From contig JAKIUV010000029.1 in NCBI GenBank assembly GCA_021647375.1, forward strand, positions 1 through 27,539: a stretch of 27,539 bases of DNA, in the 5' to 3' direction. Numbering within the stretch: position 1 is the stretch's first letter; each line of letters begins with the position of its first letter. A program made the translations under genes and the position numbers. Below are positions 8,091-15,373 of the stretch, piece by piece. The notes below the pieces were generated by a model. The model ran no database searches and was not told the DNA's origin. It was given only the letters and a program-made list of their open reading frames with translations. Source of the stretch: Robiginitomaculum sp. (lineage in GTDB: Bacteria; Pseudomonadota; Alphaproteobacteria; Caulobacterales; Maricaulaceae).

Positions 8091-8867
8091 ATGTTAACAA
8101 TACCACCCACTGCCAATGATAACACCCCTTTTACCCATATGAAAGCGGGCTATTCGGGTATGCGCAGGCAGGCTTTGCCGACCAAAGCTTTGGCAGGAGG
8201 TATGATTTATGTATCCAAATACTCTCCGGTAAAACCGGGCATTCACATAGAAAAAGTAAATGTACCACAAGCCGTAGACGCACAATTAACCCAGCGCAAA
8301 CGCAATAAACCTCTAAAGACAAGACGGTTTCCGGTTTATATTGCACTCATGCTCTGGGTACTGGCCGTTGCAAGCCTTGCTCGTTTGGCCGGGAGTCCAT
8401 CGGAGGGATTACTGGTGGGTAGCGGGCTAGCTATGGCAGGCGGCGGACTGGCCATATTGTCTCTGATTCTCGCGGCGTTGGCGCGGCGGCGCGGCGCCAA
8501 GATCAGCCACAGCATCGGCATTGCCGGTGCTTGTGTCAGCATATGCGCGCTAAGTTGGTTCTATATGGCGCAGTTACTCCCCCTCTTACCACTGGAAATA
8601 TGGGTGATGGGGCTGGCGACGACCAGCCTGATCATGGCCAAGCTTTGGCGCACACCTTTCTTACTTCACCTGTCGCTCTTGCTCAGCATTGGCTGGAGCG
8701 CCTATAGTTTTATCAACACACAAGTCTCGGAACTGGCTTGGTTGTTCCCGGCTCTTTGGTCGCTGCAAATGTTTTTCGCCCTAGAATTTCGTATCAAGCG
8801 GTCTATCGCATTATGTATTTTCGCAGGTTTGTTGTGGATTGGGGTCAATGGGGTCTTGCTGACCTAA
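8091..8867 (+). CDS. Polytopic membrane protein of unknown function
   Basis: No family is recognised. From the ATG at 8091 the protein has 258 residues. About 80 hydrophilic, basic N-terminal residues (ending near KPLKTRRF) are followed by about seven hydrophobic segments, including YIALMLWVLAVASLARL, LLVGSGLAMAGGGLAILSL, IGIAGACVSICALSWFYMA and IALCIFAGLLWIGVNGVLL. The start is uncertain. In-frame TTG/GTG lie at 8058-8063; the ATG at 8091 has AGAGGT ten bases before it. Later in-frame ATGs at 8139, 8160 and 8200 are possible, the last with an AGGAGG too close to be ideal. The GYF_2 gene lies 123 bases downstream on the same strand, so the two may be linked. An inner-membrane location is inferred from hydrophobicity alone. 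Confidence 0.6.
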   Translation: MLTIPPTANDNTPFTHMKAGYSGMRRQALPTKALAGGMIYVSKYSPVKPGIHIEKVNVPQAVDAQLTQRKRNKPLKTRRFPVYIALMLWVLAVASLARLAGSPSEGLLVGSGLAMAGGGLAILSLILAALARRRGAKISHSIGIAGACVSICALSWFYMAQLLPLLPLEIWVMGLATTSLIMAKLWRTPFLLHLSLLLSIGWSAYSFINTQVSELAWLFPALWSLQMFFALEFRIKRSIALCIFAGLLWIGVNGVLLT

Positions 8868-8914
8868 CTAAAATCACGCAGTAGAATTTCTCTCGACATC
8901 ACCATAAAAATTCC

Positions 8915-8947
8915 TAAGGTCTGCTTGCGTAGAATCAGCAGGCCTTA
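8915..8947. repeat. 11-bp hairpin between the membrane-protein and GYF_2 genes
   Basis: TAAGGTCTGCT (8915-8925) pairs with AGCAGGCCTTA (8937-8947), with one G-T pair and an 11-base loop. On the plus strand no T-run follows. On the minus strand GGAATTTTT follows, but no minus-strand gene needs ending there. It could be a weak terminator for the upstream gene or a leader hairpin of the GYF_2 gene. Confidence 0.4.
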
Positions 8948-8990
8948 CCCATGAGGGTTCAGCCAACAACCATACTCTTTAGGGTCCAAC

Positions 8991-9671
8991 ATGCACTGGT
9001 ATGTAAATGTGGAAAATCAGGCTTACGGCCCCTATAGCAACGAACAGATGCGCGGGTTTGTGGCCGAGGGGCGCGTCACAACCTCTTCGCTGATCTCCAA
9101 TGCTCCCGAGAACGGTTTTTACGGCGCTACAGAATTTGATGCATTTAACCTTTGGTCAGGTACGGTTCAACAAAACCCACTACAACCGCTTGTCGCAGTT
9201 GGCGATCAGATAGGTGCAGTGTCCGCCGTGCAGGCCAACCAGCAATACGCACCGATACAGCAGGTTGCACAAGCTGCCCAGGCTATACAAGCAACACAAT
9301 TTGCCGAGCCTTATTATCAGGCGGCACCGACACAAATGCCCCAAGCACCCCAAAGCGAAACGGCAAGGCGCACTATATCGGGCGCCGCGTCTAACGTCTT
9401 CCTCATCATGGCAGAAATTCGCTCAAGCGGCGAGATGGCTTTCCTACAGACCATACAAAACTTTGGGCAAGTCGAACGCATAGGCGACACGGTCTGGCTG
9501 GTGCGCACCAGCAATGCGGTCGAGCAAATCCGCAACACTCTCTCCCAAACCCTGGACCAACAAGACAGGTTGTTTATCCTGGACAGCAACACAGGCAAAA
9601 CCGCCTGGTTCAACATAGGTGCGGACTTGGATCACCGAATAAGGGAATTATGGGACGAGACTGAGCAATAG
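8991..9671 (+). CDS. GYF_2 (DUF4339) domain protein with a Cas2/SinR-like C-terminal domain
   Basis: The 226-residue protein has three parts. Residues 3-56 match the GYF_2 pattern: WYVNVENQAYGPYSNEQMRG, then VAEGRVTTSSLIS. This small domain is found in many bacterial proteins, probably for protein-protein contacts. Residues about 60-130 are a low-complexity linker rich in Q, A and P. Residues 134-210 (NVFLIMAEIRSSGE, RIGDTVWLVRTSNAVEQI, TLDQQDRLFILDSNTGKTAW) follow the strand-helix order and 'VWLV.T' and 'D..DRLF' signatures of the SinR/Cas2-like ferredoxin fold. Cas2 nucleases carry Asp after strand 1; here the position is Ala-Glu, so nuclease activity is doubtful. No cas genes are near. The GYF_2 call is firm; the C-terminal call comes from pattern recognition and needs a profile search. 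Confidence 0.75.
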   Translation: MHWYVNVENQAYGPYSNEQMRGFVAEGRVTTSSLISNAPENGFYGATEFDAFNLWSGTVQQNPLQPLVAVGDQIGAVSAVQANQQYAPIQQVAQAAQAIQATQFAEPYYQAAPTQMPQAPQSETARRTISGAASNVFLIMAEIRSSGEMAFLQTIQNFGQVERIGDTVWLVRTSNAVEQIRNTLSQTLDQQDRLFILDSNTGKTAWFNIGADLDHRIRELWDETEQ

Positions 9672-9828
9672 GCTTTACTGCGATGTTACGCTAAAACCCA
9701 CCATATCAATGATATAAACCCTTGATTTCTCACCCCGTAAAATTCCACTATATCATTGTATTTATTCGCTTTAAAAGAAACCCCAAAAACCTTATCCCGG
9801 CTTCTCCCTATTCCCTTATTGTCTACGG

Positions 9829-10105
9829 ATGATGAGAATATTGAATTACATTGTTAGTTTAGGATTGTGGATAATCGGCACGGCTTGCGTGGCGACCCAT
9901 ATATCTGGGGCTATGCCTTTTTGGTTTATTTCTCTATTCTTGTTTTTGGTTTTTGGATTGGTGAAGTTGTGTCGTGCGGCTCTAGGCAAAAACAATGGTG
10001 ATATTTGTGCTGGCGATTGCGGCATATACGTTCGGGTTTTCTGGCTTACCGGGCGCTATTCACACTTGGTATTTACATTTGGGCACAGATGGTTGTGGCA
10101 ATTGA
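9829..10105 (+). pseudogene. Possible frameshifted small membrane protein
   Basis: From 9829 the frame encodes MMRILNYIVSLGLWIIGTAC and a second hydrophobic stretch, WFISLFLFLVFGLVKLCRAA, both natural-looking membrane helices. After an A-rich run (9988-9995) the same frame turns into an unnatural Trp/Arg/Tyr-rich string. The neighbouring frame from an ATG at 9995 continues smoothly with MVIFVLAIAAYTFGFSGLPG and stops at 10105. Joined, they give about 90 residues with three helices. It could be a broken gene, two overlapping small genes, a sequencing error or a real frameshift site. No good ribosome-binding site precedes 9829. Confidence 0.3.
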
Positions 10106-10254
10106 AATGCGCTTTTTCGGCGGTGCGCGCATTTGGGTTTGTCTGCATTATCCGTGCGCTCAACTATATCCGCATCCTTAAAATGGTGCGGCTATATATG
10201 CAGGCGGTGCGTCTATAAGAAGCAGCGCCTAATATACCAAAATTATTTCCGCAA

Positions 10255-10269
10255 TAAGGCAGAGCCTTA
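10255..10269 (-). terminator. Possible rimM terminator hairpin
   Basis: TAAGGC-AGA-GCCTTA is a perfect 6-bp inverted repeat 26 bases after the rimM stop codon. On the minus strand it is followed by TTGCGGAAATAATTTT, a weak T-rich tail. Confidence 0.35.
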
Positions 10270-10294
10270 CGGCGCTCTTTGTGTTGGGCGATGG

Positions 10295-10795
10295 TTAAGT
10301 GTCTACATTTTCAATAAATATCACCACCCGCCCGGCTTTGATGTCGACTTTCGGCACGGCTAGTTTTGTGAACGGATGGTAAAATTCGGGCACATCTTTT
10401 GTGCCGGATATTTCGAGCATATCGCCCGCGCCAAAATTATGCACCTGCATAATTTTGCCCATGCGTTTGCCGTCGGTGGTTTTCACCTCCAGCCCGATTA
10501 AATCTGCAAAATAAAATTCGTCTTCGTCCGGTGCTGGCATGTCGGCGCGGTGAACATAGAGCTTCGTCCCCGACAAAGCCTGTGCTTGTTCGCGGGTTTT
10601 CACCTCCTCGCATATTACAGCAAAGCCATTTTTTACGGCGCGGTGTGATGTGATGGTTAGAAAAACATCACCAGCCTCGTTGCGCAAATGGCCGTAAACA
10701 AAACAATCCTCTGGCACTTCGGTAAAAGATTTAACTTTGACCTCACCGCGAACCCCAAAGGCTCCGGCGCAAGTGGCTACGCAGACAAGTGTCAT
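10295..10795 (-). CDS. rimM: Ribosome maturation factor RimM
   Basis: RimM binds ribosomal protein S19 and helps assemble the 30S subunit head and process 16S rRNA. The 166-residue product has the N-terminal RimM barrel (residues 3-80, starting LVCVATCAGAFGVRGEVKVK) and a C-terminal PRC-barrel-like domain from about residue 92 (YFADLIGLEVKTTDGKRMGK, later HPFTKLAVPKVD). Length is normal. Its ATG overlaps the stop of the upstream DUF559 gene as ATGA, so translation is probably coupled. The usual alphaproteobacterial neighbours rpsP, trmD and rplS are missing on both sides, so the gene has left its ancestral operon. Confidence 0.95.
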   Translation of the reverse strand: MTLVCVATCAGAFGVRGEVKVKSFTEVPEDCFVYGHLRNEAGDVFLTITSHRAVKNGFAVICEEVKTREQAQALSGTKLYVHRADMPAPDEDEFYFADLIGLEVKTTDGKRMGKIMQVHNFGAGDMLEISGTKDVPEFYHPFTKLAVPKVDIKAGRVVIFIENVDT

Positions 10796-11178
10796 GTCTT
10801 AAGTCCTCTCAAATGAGCATCAATATCGTCCAGAACATCATCAATGTTTTTGTAAATCTCTTCATTACCATAGCGGACAATTTTCCAGCCTTGGGATTTC
10901 AGGAAAGCCGTTCGCGCTTCATCATAAGTAACCTCATCAGGTTCGCCGTGGGTAGCCCCGTCAACCTCGATGATTAACCTCTCCCGCACACAGGCAAAAT
11001 CCGTAATGTACTTTCCCACAGGATGTTGGCGGCGAAAGCGGTAATTATCCAACTGTTTATTGCGCAAAAAACACCAAAGCCGATGCTCCGCTTCGGGCAT
11101 ATTTTTGCGGAGGTCGCGGGCGAATTTACCTGATTTCTCCTCACCTTTGCGAATTTTACGAATAGCAAATTTCTTCAC
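10792..11178 (-). CDS. DUF559 domain protein (Vsr-like nuclease fold)
   Basis: DUF559 proteins have a restriction-endonuclease-like fold related to the very-short-patch repair nuclease Vsr; their biological role is mostly unknown. Here the core reads KNMPEAEHRLWCFLRNKQLD, YRFRRQHPVGKYITDFAC, RLIIEVDGATHG and GWKIVRYGNEEI. It keeps the Asp in ITDF and the Glu-x-Asp in IEVDG expected for a PD-(D/E)xK site. The start is uncertain. An ATG at 11193 lies inside a hairpin repeat, while a GTG at 11178 has GGAGAG directly upstream and yields 128 residues, near the family norm. The stop overlaps rimM by four bases. The REP-like cluster upstream appears to supply its ribosome-binding sequence. Confidence 0.85.
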   Translation of the reverse strand: MKKFAIRKIRKGEEKSGKFARDLRKNMPEAEHRLWCFLRNKQLDNYRFRRQHPVGKYITDFACVRERLIIEVDGATHGEPDEVTYDEARTAFLKSQGWKIVRYGNEEIYKNIDDVLDDIDAHLRGLKT

Positions 11179-11180
11179 CT

Positions 11181-11366
11181 CTCCTTCCCCCATTTATGGG
11201 GGAGGTGCCCCTTCTTAGGGGCGGAGGGGGCGCAGGCCAAAGGCCTGCCTCGATATAAAGGCTCACCTTGACGATTTAGGTTACCTATAGATGTTTTGGC
11301 GCTTCGCGCCGCCCCCATCGCCTGCGCAAGAGCTTCGGCACTTCCCCCATGAAAAATGGGGGAAGG
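11181..11366. repeat. REP-like cluster of hairpins between DUF559 and cysS
   Basis: Five inverted repeats lie in about 180 bases. They are TCCCCCAT/ATGGGGGA (11186-11203), CCCCT/AGGGG (11208-11221), GCAGGCC/GGCCTGC (11232-11248), GGCGC/GCGCC (11298-11310) and CTTCCCCCAT/ATGGGGGAAG (11341-11365, loop GAAAA). The first and last are near copies and frame the block, like the ends of a non-autonomous palindromic element. No transposase is present in the window. The open frame across it (11175-11399) is only the translation of the repeat. Confidence 0.7.
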
Positions 11367-11383
11367 AAAGGTTCGGGTGTTGC

Positions 11384-12808
11384 TCACCCCCGCCGCCATG
11401 TTGTGCCGGTTTTGCCGTCTTCCAGGATGATGTTTTCTGCTTTGAAGATGTCGCGGATTTCGTCGGCTCTGGCCCAGTTTTTTTGTGCGCGGACTTCGGC
11501 GCGTTCGACGATTAAGTTTTCGATAGCTTCGTCCGATAAACCGCCCTCTTTGCCCTCACCCCGGAACCATTCCTCCGAGTCTTTTTGTAGGAGGCCTAAC
11601 ATATCACCCACTTTTTTTAAATCTTTTAAATACCCATTTGCGTCCCCTATATGCTCCAAACCTAAGCAAGCATTTAAAGTACCCGCCCGCTCCAGCATAA
11701 ATTTCAAAGCGTCAGGCGTATTCAAATCATCTCTTAGCTCAAGTGAGTGACCTTTCGGGATTTCATTAAAATCATATTTTTGCTTTAATATTTTTGTTGC
11801 ACCACCAACTAGCCGAATTGTTTTTTTTATCACACGATAGCAATCATCCAAATTTTTCTTACTCTCCCGTAACAAATCCTCAGACCAAACTAACTCACTG
11901 CGGTAATGCGCTTTCAACAACGCCAACCGAATAACCTCACCGTCCCAGTCTTTCAGCAAATCATGCACCAGCACGATATTACCCAAAGACTTGCTCATCT
12001 TGTCTTTACCCATATTGAGAAATTCGTTATGCACCCAGTAATTGGCCATGGGTTTGCCGTGGGCGCAATTGCTTTGGGCGATTTCGTTTTCGTGGTGGGG
12101 GAATTTTAAATCGACGCCGCCGCAATGAATGTCTATGGTTTCGCCGAGTTCCGATTTAGCCATAGCCGAGCATTCTATGTGCCAGCCGGGGCGACCTTTT
12201 CCGAACGGTGCGTCCCAACCAACGCCGTCCAGCTCCGGTTTCCACAACACAAAATCGGCGGCGTTCTTCTTGCGGGCCACTTCGCCCTCACCGACTCTGT
12301 CGCCTTTTTTCAGGGCGTCTAATGTGTTGCCAGAGAGCTGGCCGTATTCGTCATATTTGGAGACATCAAAAAACACATGGCCGTCACTTTCATAAGCATA
12401 ACCATCTTTAAGCAAGGTTTTTATGAGGTCAATCATACCGCCAATATGCTCGGTGGCTTTGGGTTCCGATGTCGGGGGCAAGCAATTGAGCGCCGCCAAA
12501 TCGTCTTGGTAAATTTTGGCATATTTCTCGGTGATTTCCGAGATAGGCACGCCCAGTTCTTTGGCCGCTTTGATAATTTTATCGTCCACGTCGGTTAAAT
12601 TTCGGGCGTAAACCACATGGTCTTCGCCGTAAATATGGCGCAACACCCGAAACAACACATCCGCAACCACTGCCGCCCGCGCATTGCCGATATGGGCGTA
12701 GGAATAGACGGTGGGGCCGCAATTATACATGGTCACCCGCTTGGGGTTCATGGGTTTGAAAACCTGCTTTTCACGCTTTAGTGAATTGTATAAGGTTAGT
12801 TCCATCAT
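11384..12808 (-). CDS. cysS: Cysteinyl-tRNA synthetase
   Basis: This class-I synthetase charges tRNA-Cys. The product (474 residues from the ATG at 12808) begins MMELTLYNSLKREKQVFKPM. It shows the zinc cysteine in MYNCGPTVY, the HIGN form of the HIGH motif directly after, the zinc ligands in WHIECSAM and PHHENE, and the KMSKSLGN motif. The C-terminus ends in the family's GTTWRRG. ATGs at 12808 and 12805 are adjacent; an in-frame ATG at 12829 would add MWQEIEI, which is not family-like. The gene's 3' end borders the REP-like cluster. Upstream, a perfect 12-bp inverted repeat separates it from a divergent lipoprotein gene. Confidence 0.97.
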   Translation of the reverse strand: MMELTLYNSLKREKQVFKPMNPKRVTMYNCGPTVYSYAHIGNARAAVVADVLFRVLRHIYGEDHVVYARNLTDVDDKIIKAAKELGVPISEITEKYAKIYQDDLAALNCLPPTSEPKATEHIGGMIDLIKTLLKDGYAYESDGHVFFDVSKYDEYGQLSGNTLDALKKGDRVGEGEVARKKNAADFVLWKPELDGVGWDAPFGKGRPGWHIECSAMAKSELGETIDIHCGGVDLKFPHHENEIAQSNCAHGKPMANYWVHNEFLNMGKDKMSKSLGNIVLVHDLLKDWDGEVIRLALLKAHYRSELVWSEDLLRESKKNLDDCYRVIKKTIRLVGGATKILKQKYDFNEIPKGHSLELRDDLNTPDALKFMLERAGTLNACLGLEHIGDANGYLKDLKKVGDMLGLLQKDSEEWFRGEGKEGGLSDEAIENLIVERAEVRAQKNWARADEIRDIFKAENIILEDGKTGTTWRRG

Positions 12809-12834
12809 AATCTCTATTTCTTGCCACATTTATC

Positions 12835-12863
12835 GGAAATGGTAATTGGATATTACCATTTCC
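12835..12863. promoter_or_regulatory. Perfect 12-bp inverted repeat between divergent cysS and lipoprotein genes
   Basis: GGAAATGGTAAT (12835-12846), a 5-base spacer TGGAT, then ATTACCATTTCC (12852-12863). The arms match at all 12 positions. It ends 20 bases before the lipoprotein ATG and starts 27 bases before the cysS ATG. It is well placed as an operator for a dimeric regulator, or as a leader hairpin. No T-run follows on either strand. Confidence 0.6.
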
Positions 12864-12882
12864 TCCTTACATAAGAGGTATA

Positions 12883-14259
12883 ATGAAAATTGGTAGAACA
12901 TTTTTGGTTTTTGCAAGCTGGTTGGTGATGTCAGCCATGCTATCGGGATGTCAAACTTTGGCAACGCAACGCGCTCTGTCCAATACTGACCCCGAATTTG
13001 TCACCATCACGCCTGATTTTGAAACTGCAGGCATGGTTGATGCGCGACAATTTTTAAGCGCCGAATTGATGTCTAGCAATCTGCACCGTGTCTCGCCGCA
13101 GGTATGGAACGATGGTTATGCCAACACTTATAAAATCGAAACGCCCCAATATCTGTATGTGGTGCAAGGGACTGAACGCGCCAAAGTCCGTATCCGCGAA
13201 ATAGAAGCTACGCAGGCATTACGCCAGCGCAGCACCGCTGCGAAAGCCGGCAAAGCCGTGGTCGAGCGCACGGTTAATTTGGTGGAAACCCCAGTGCGCA
13301 TTATTGATGGTGTTGCCGGACGCTTTGGCGCGGTGAAAAACCCTGCCCAAGCCCTGATGGTCATCCCCTCGGGTGCCGCCGAGATTGTCGGTAATCTGGG
13401 AAATGGCCTGAAAGAGCTGGGGGTAACGGGTTGGCGTATCGCCTCTGGCGCCGCAGGTACGCGCTGCCAGGGTGTTGCTGGTTGTGTTTCCAAAGCTGGC
13501 GAAGATATTTGGTCCGGGGTTAATTCCCTTGTGGGTAAACACGCCGCCGCCAAGGAAATCCACGCCGAATTGGGAACTGATCCTTATACAGATAACGATG
13601 TGCTACAACACCAAGTCGACCGCTTGGCCTATGCCGATGCTTATACGTCGACGGCAGTGAAAATCGGATATACTTGGTCGAATGTACGCATTCTTGATCC
13701 GTTAGCTACCGGGGTCGGCTATTATAATAACGGCGAATTTGTCAGCGCCTATGAAGACGCTCATAAATACCGCAAACGCGACAAGACCCTGATGCGCAGA
13801 TGGGGTGTGAGCGAAGACAATATTACCAAGCTTTATAAAAGCAGTGCTTTCACTCACCGAAGCCGGGCGCAGTTGACCAAGGCCGTGGCAACCTTTGGCA
13901 CTGATGATTACAAAGCCCGCATGGTTACCGAGGCCGCCAGTTCACCAACCCGTTTCGTTGCCGACAGCCGCTTACGGGTCTATCAATATTTGGCAGGACT
14001 TAGCCAAACCGGGCAAATTAGCGCCTTTGTCGCCGACCTGCCCGCAGCAGTCGCTGTCAACACGCACGGCGTTATGCTCCTGCCATTTGCAGCGGACTAT
14101 CTAAAGTGGACACCGGAGATTGCCCCGACCATAATTCATCTTGCACAGGTCGCAGGCGGCAAGGCGGAAATCCATGTACTCGGCAAAGCCTCACCAATGT
14201 TCAAGCAAAAGGCCAAAGCGCTTGGTGTAAGTGTTTTGGAAGTTGCGCCAACAAAGTAG
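12883..14259 (+). CDS. Lipoprotein of unknown function, 458 residues
   Basis: No characterised family is recognised. The N-terminus is a lipoprotein signal with lipobox LSGC, lipidating Cys23. The mature part has a middle section rich in small residues with two cysteines about eight apart (TRCQGVAGCVS), near residues 194-201. A basic segment (YRKRDKTLMRRWGVSED) follows. The C-terminal third, from about residue 350, reads like an alpha/beta domain: RVYQYLAGLSQTGQISAF, GVMLLPFAADYLKW, then AEIHVLGKASPMFKQKAKAL. GAGG stands four bases before the ATG. It diverges from cysS across the perfect inverted repeat and precedes rluD by 35 bases on the same strand. Attachment to the outer or inner membrane is inferred from the lipobox. 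Confidence 0.75.
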   Translation: MKIGRTFLVFASWLVMSAMLSGCQTLATQRALSNTDPEFVTITPDFETAGMVDARQFLSAELMSSNLHRVSPQVWNDGYANTYKIETPQYLYVVQGTERAKVRIREIEATQALRQRSTAAKAGKAVVERTVNLVETPVRIIDGVAGRFGAVKNPAQALMVIPSGAAEIVGNLGNGLKELGVTGWRIASGAAGTRCQGVAGCVSKAGEDIWSGVNSLVGKHAAAKEIHAELGTDPYTDNDVLQHQVDRLAYADAYTSTAVKIGYTWSNVRILDPLATGVGYYNNGEFVSAYEDAHKYRKRDKTLMRRWGVSEDNITKLYKSSAFTHRSRAQLTKAVATFGTDDYKARMVTEAASSPTRFVADSRLRVYQYLAGLSQTGQISAFVADLPAAVAVNTHGVMLLPFAADYLKWTPEIAPTIIHLAQVAGGKAEIHVLGKASPMFKQKAKALGVSVLEVAPTK

Positions 14260-14294
14260 TTTCATAATACGGCCTTTGCCCCTATGACACGCCC

Positions 14295-15365
14295 ATGACA
14301 GACACATCAATGACAGACACACCCATAGAGACAAAGCAAAATGTAGCGAGCGAAGACGACGCGGGGAAACGGCTGGATAAATGGCTTGCCGAATGGGCCG
14401 ACCTGTCCCGCTCGCGTATCAAAGCCTTAATTTTGGACGGGCAAGTTCTCGCGGGCGGCACGCCTGCGGTTAAACCAACCACCAAAATTGTCGGAGACGT
14501 GCTGTACGAGATAACAGTCCCCGCTCCCGTCGCCGCAGACCCGCAGCCGGAAAATATTCCGCTGGATATTGTTTACGAGGACGCGCCCTGTATGTGGGTC
14601 AATAAACCGGTCGGGCTTACCGTACACCCTGCCGTTGGCAATTGGTCGGGGACTTTGGTCAATGCGCTTTTGCATCATTGCGGCGATAGCCTGTCGGGCA
14701 TTGGCGGCGTGCTGCGTCCGGGCATTGTCCACCGCATCGACAAAAACACCACCGGGTTATTGGTCGTGGCCAAGGATGATAAAACCCACCAAGGCCTGTC
14801 CAGACAATTCGCAAAGCATACGGTTGAGCGGGTCTATGTTTGCATGACAAGGGGCGCACCCAATCCGCGCGCCGGGCGCATCGAAACCCGGCTCGCCCGC
14901 TCGCCCCATGACCGCAAGAAAATGGGTGTGGTCAAAAAACAAGATGCCCGCTCTATTGCCTATATGCAAAGGATGGGCAAAGAACCCCCTGGTAAAATCG
15001 CCATCACCAATTACGAGTTTATCAAAGGCTATGGCCGTATGAAAGGCGCATCCCTAAGCACACCTTTGGTGTCCATAATTGAATGCAGGTTAGAGACCGG
15101 ACGCACCCACCAAATCCGGGTTCACATGGCGCATATTGCTTGCCCAATTTTGGGCGACAGCACCTACGGTAAAACAGGCGCGTTCAAGACCGCTAACTCG
15201 GAAGCCGAGTTAATTTTGCGTGCAGGCCTAGACGGTTTCGACCGCCAAGCTTTACATGCCAAAACTCTTGGCTTCATCCATCCGATTACTGGAGAAGAGA
15301 TGTCTTTTGATAGCGACCTACCGGACGATATGCAAAAACTGGAAGCGGCGTTGCAGGCCCTTTGA
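14295..15365 (+). CDS. rluD: RluD-family 23S rRNA pseudouridine synthase
   Basis: Members convert specific uridines of 23S rRNA to pseudouridine. The 356-residue protein has an N-terminal S4 RNA-binding domain (about residues 21-75, GKRLDKWLAEWADLSRSRIK) and a RluA-type catalytic domain. The signature is HRIDKNTTGLLV, with catalytic Asp149. A later RTHQIRVHMAHI segment is also typical. Length is slightly above the E. coli enzyme. RluD is favoured over RluC by overall pattern, but the target positions cannot be read. The start is soft: ATGACAGACACA is nearly duplicated at 14295 and 14310, giving two possible ATGs, neither with a clear ribosome-binding site. It converges on pleD, with eight bases between stops. 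Confidence 0.88.
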   Translation: MTDTSMTDTPIETKQNVASEDDAGKRLDKWLAEWADLSRSRIKALILDGQVLAGGTPAVKPTTKIVGDVLYEITVPAPVAADPQPENIPLDIVYEDAPCMWVNKPVGLTVHPAVGNWSGTLVNALLHHCGDSLSGIGGVLRPGIVHRIDKNTTGLLVVAKDDKTHQGLSRQFAKHTVERVYVCMTRGAPNPRAGRIETRLARSPHDRKKMGVVKKQDARSIAYMQRMGKEPPGKIAITNYEFIKGYGRMKGASLSTPLVSIIECRLETGRTHQIRVHMAHIACPILGDSTYGKTGAFKTANSEAELILRAGLDGFDRQALHAKTLGFIHPITGEEMSFDSDLPDDMQKLEAALQAL

Positions 15366-15373
15366 GGCGTAGT

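Larger units (their letters stand above)
9672..10294. other. Gene-poor region between the GYF_2 gene and rimM
   Basis: These 623 bases hold no recognisable intact gene. ATATCA-A-TGATAT (about 9702-9714) is a short palindrome. A small membrane ORF starts at 9829 and seems shifted in frame near 9990. The later open frames (10106-10218 and 10133-10363) have basic, tryptophan- and cysteine-rich compositions with no family resemblance and are probably chance. A 6-bp hairpin at 10255-10269 may end the rimM transcript. Confidence 0.5.

Noticed and set aside
10133..10363. Plus-strand open frame reaching into rimM
   Set aside because: It overlaps the firmly identified rimM end, has odd composition (many Trp, Cys, Arg) and no start signal.
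11175..11399. Open frame of 74 residues across the hairpin block
   Set aside because: It is the translation of the palindromic repeats themselves and has no ribosome-binding site or family resemblance.
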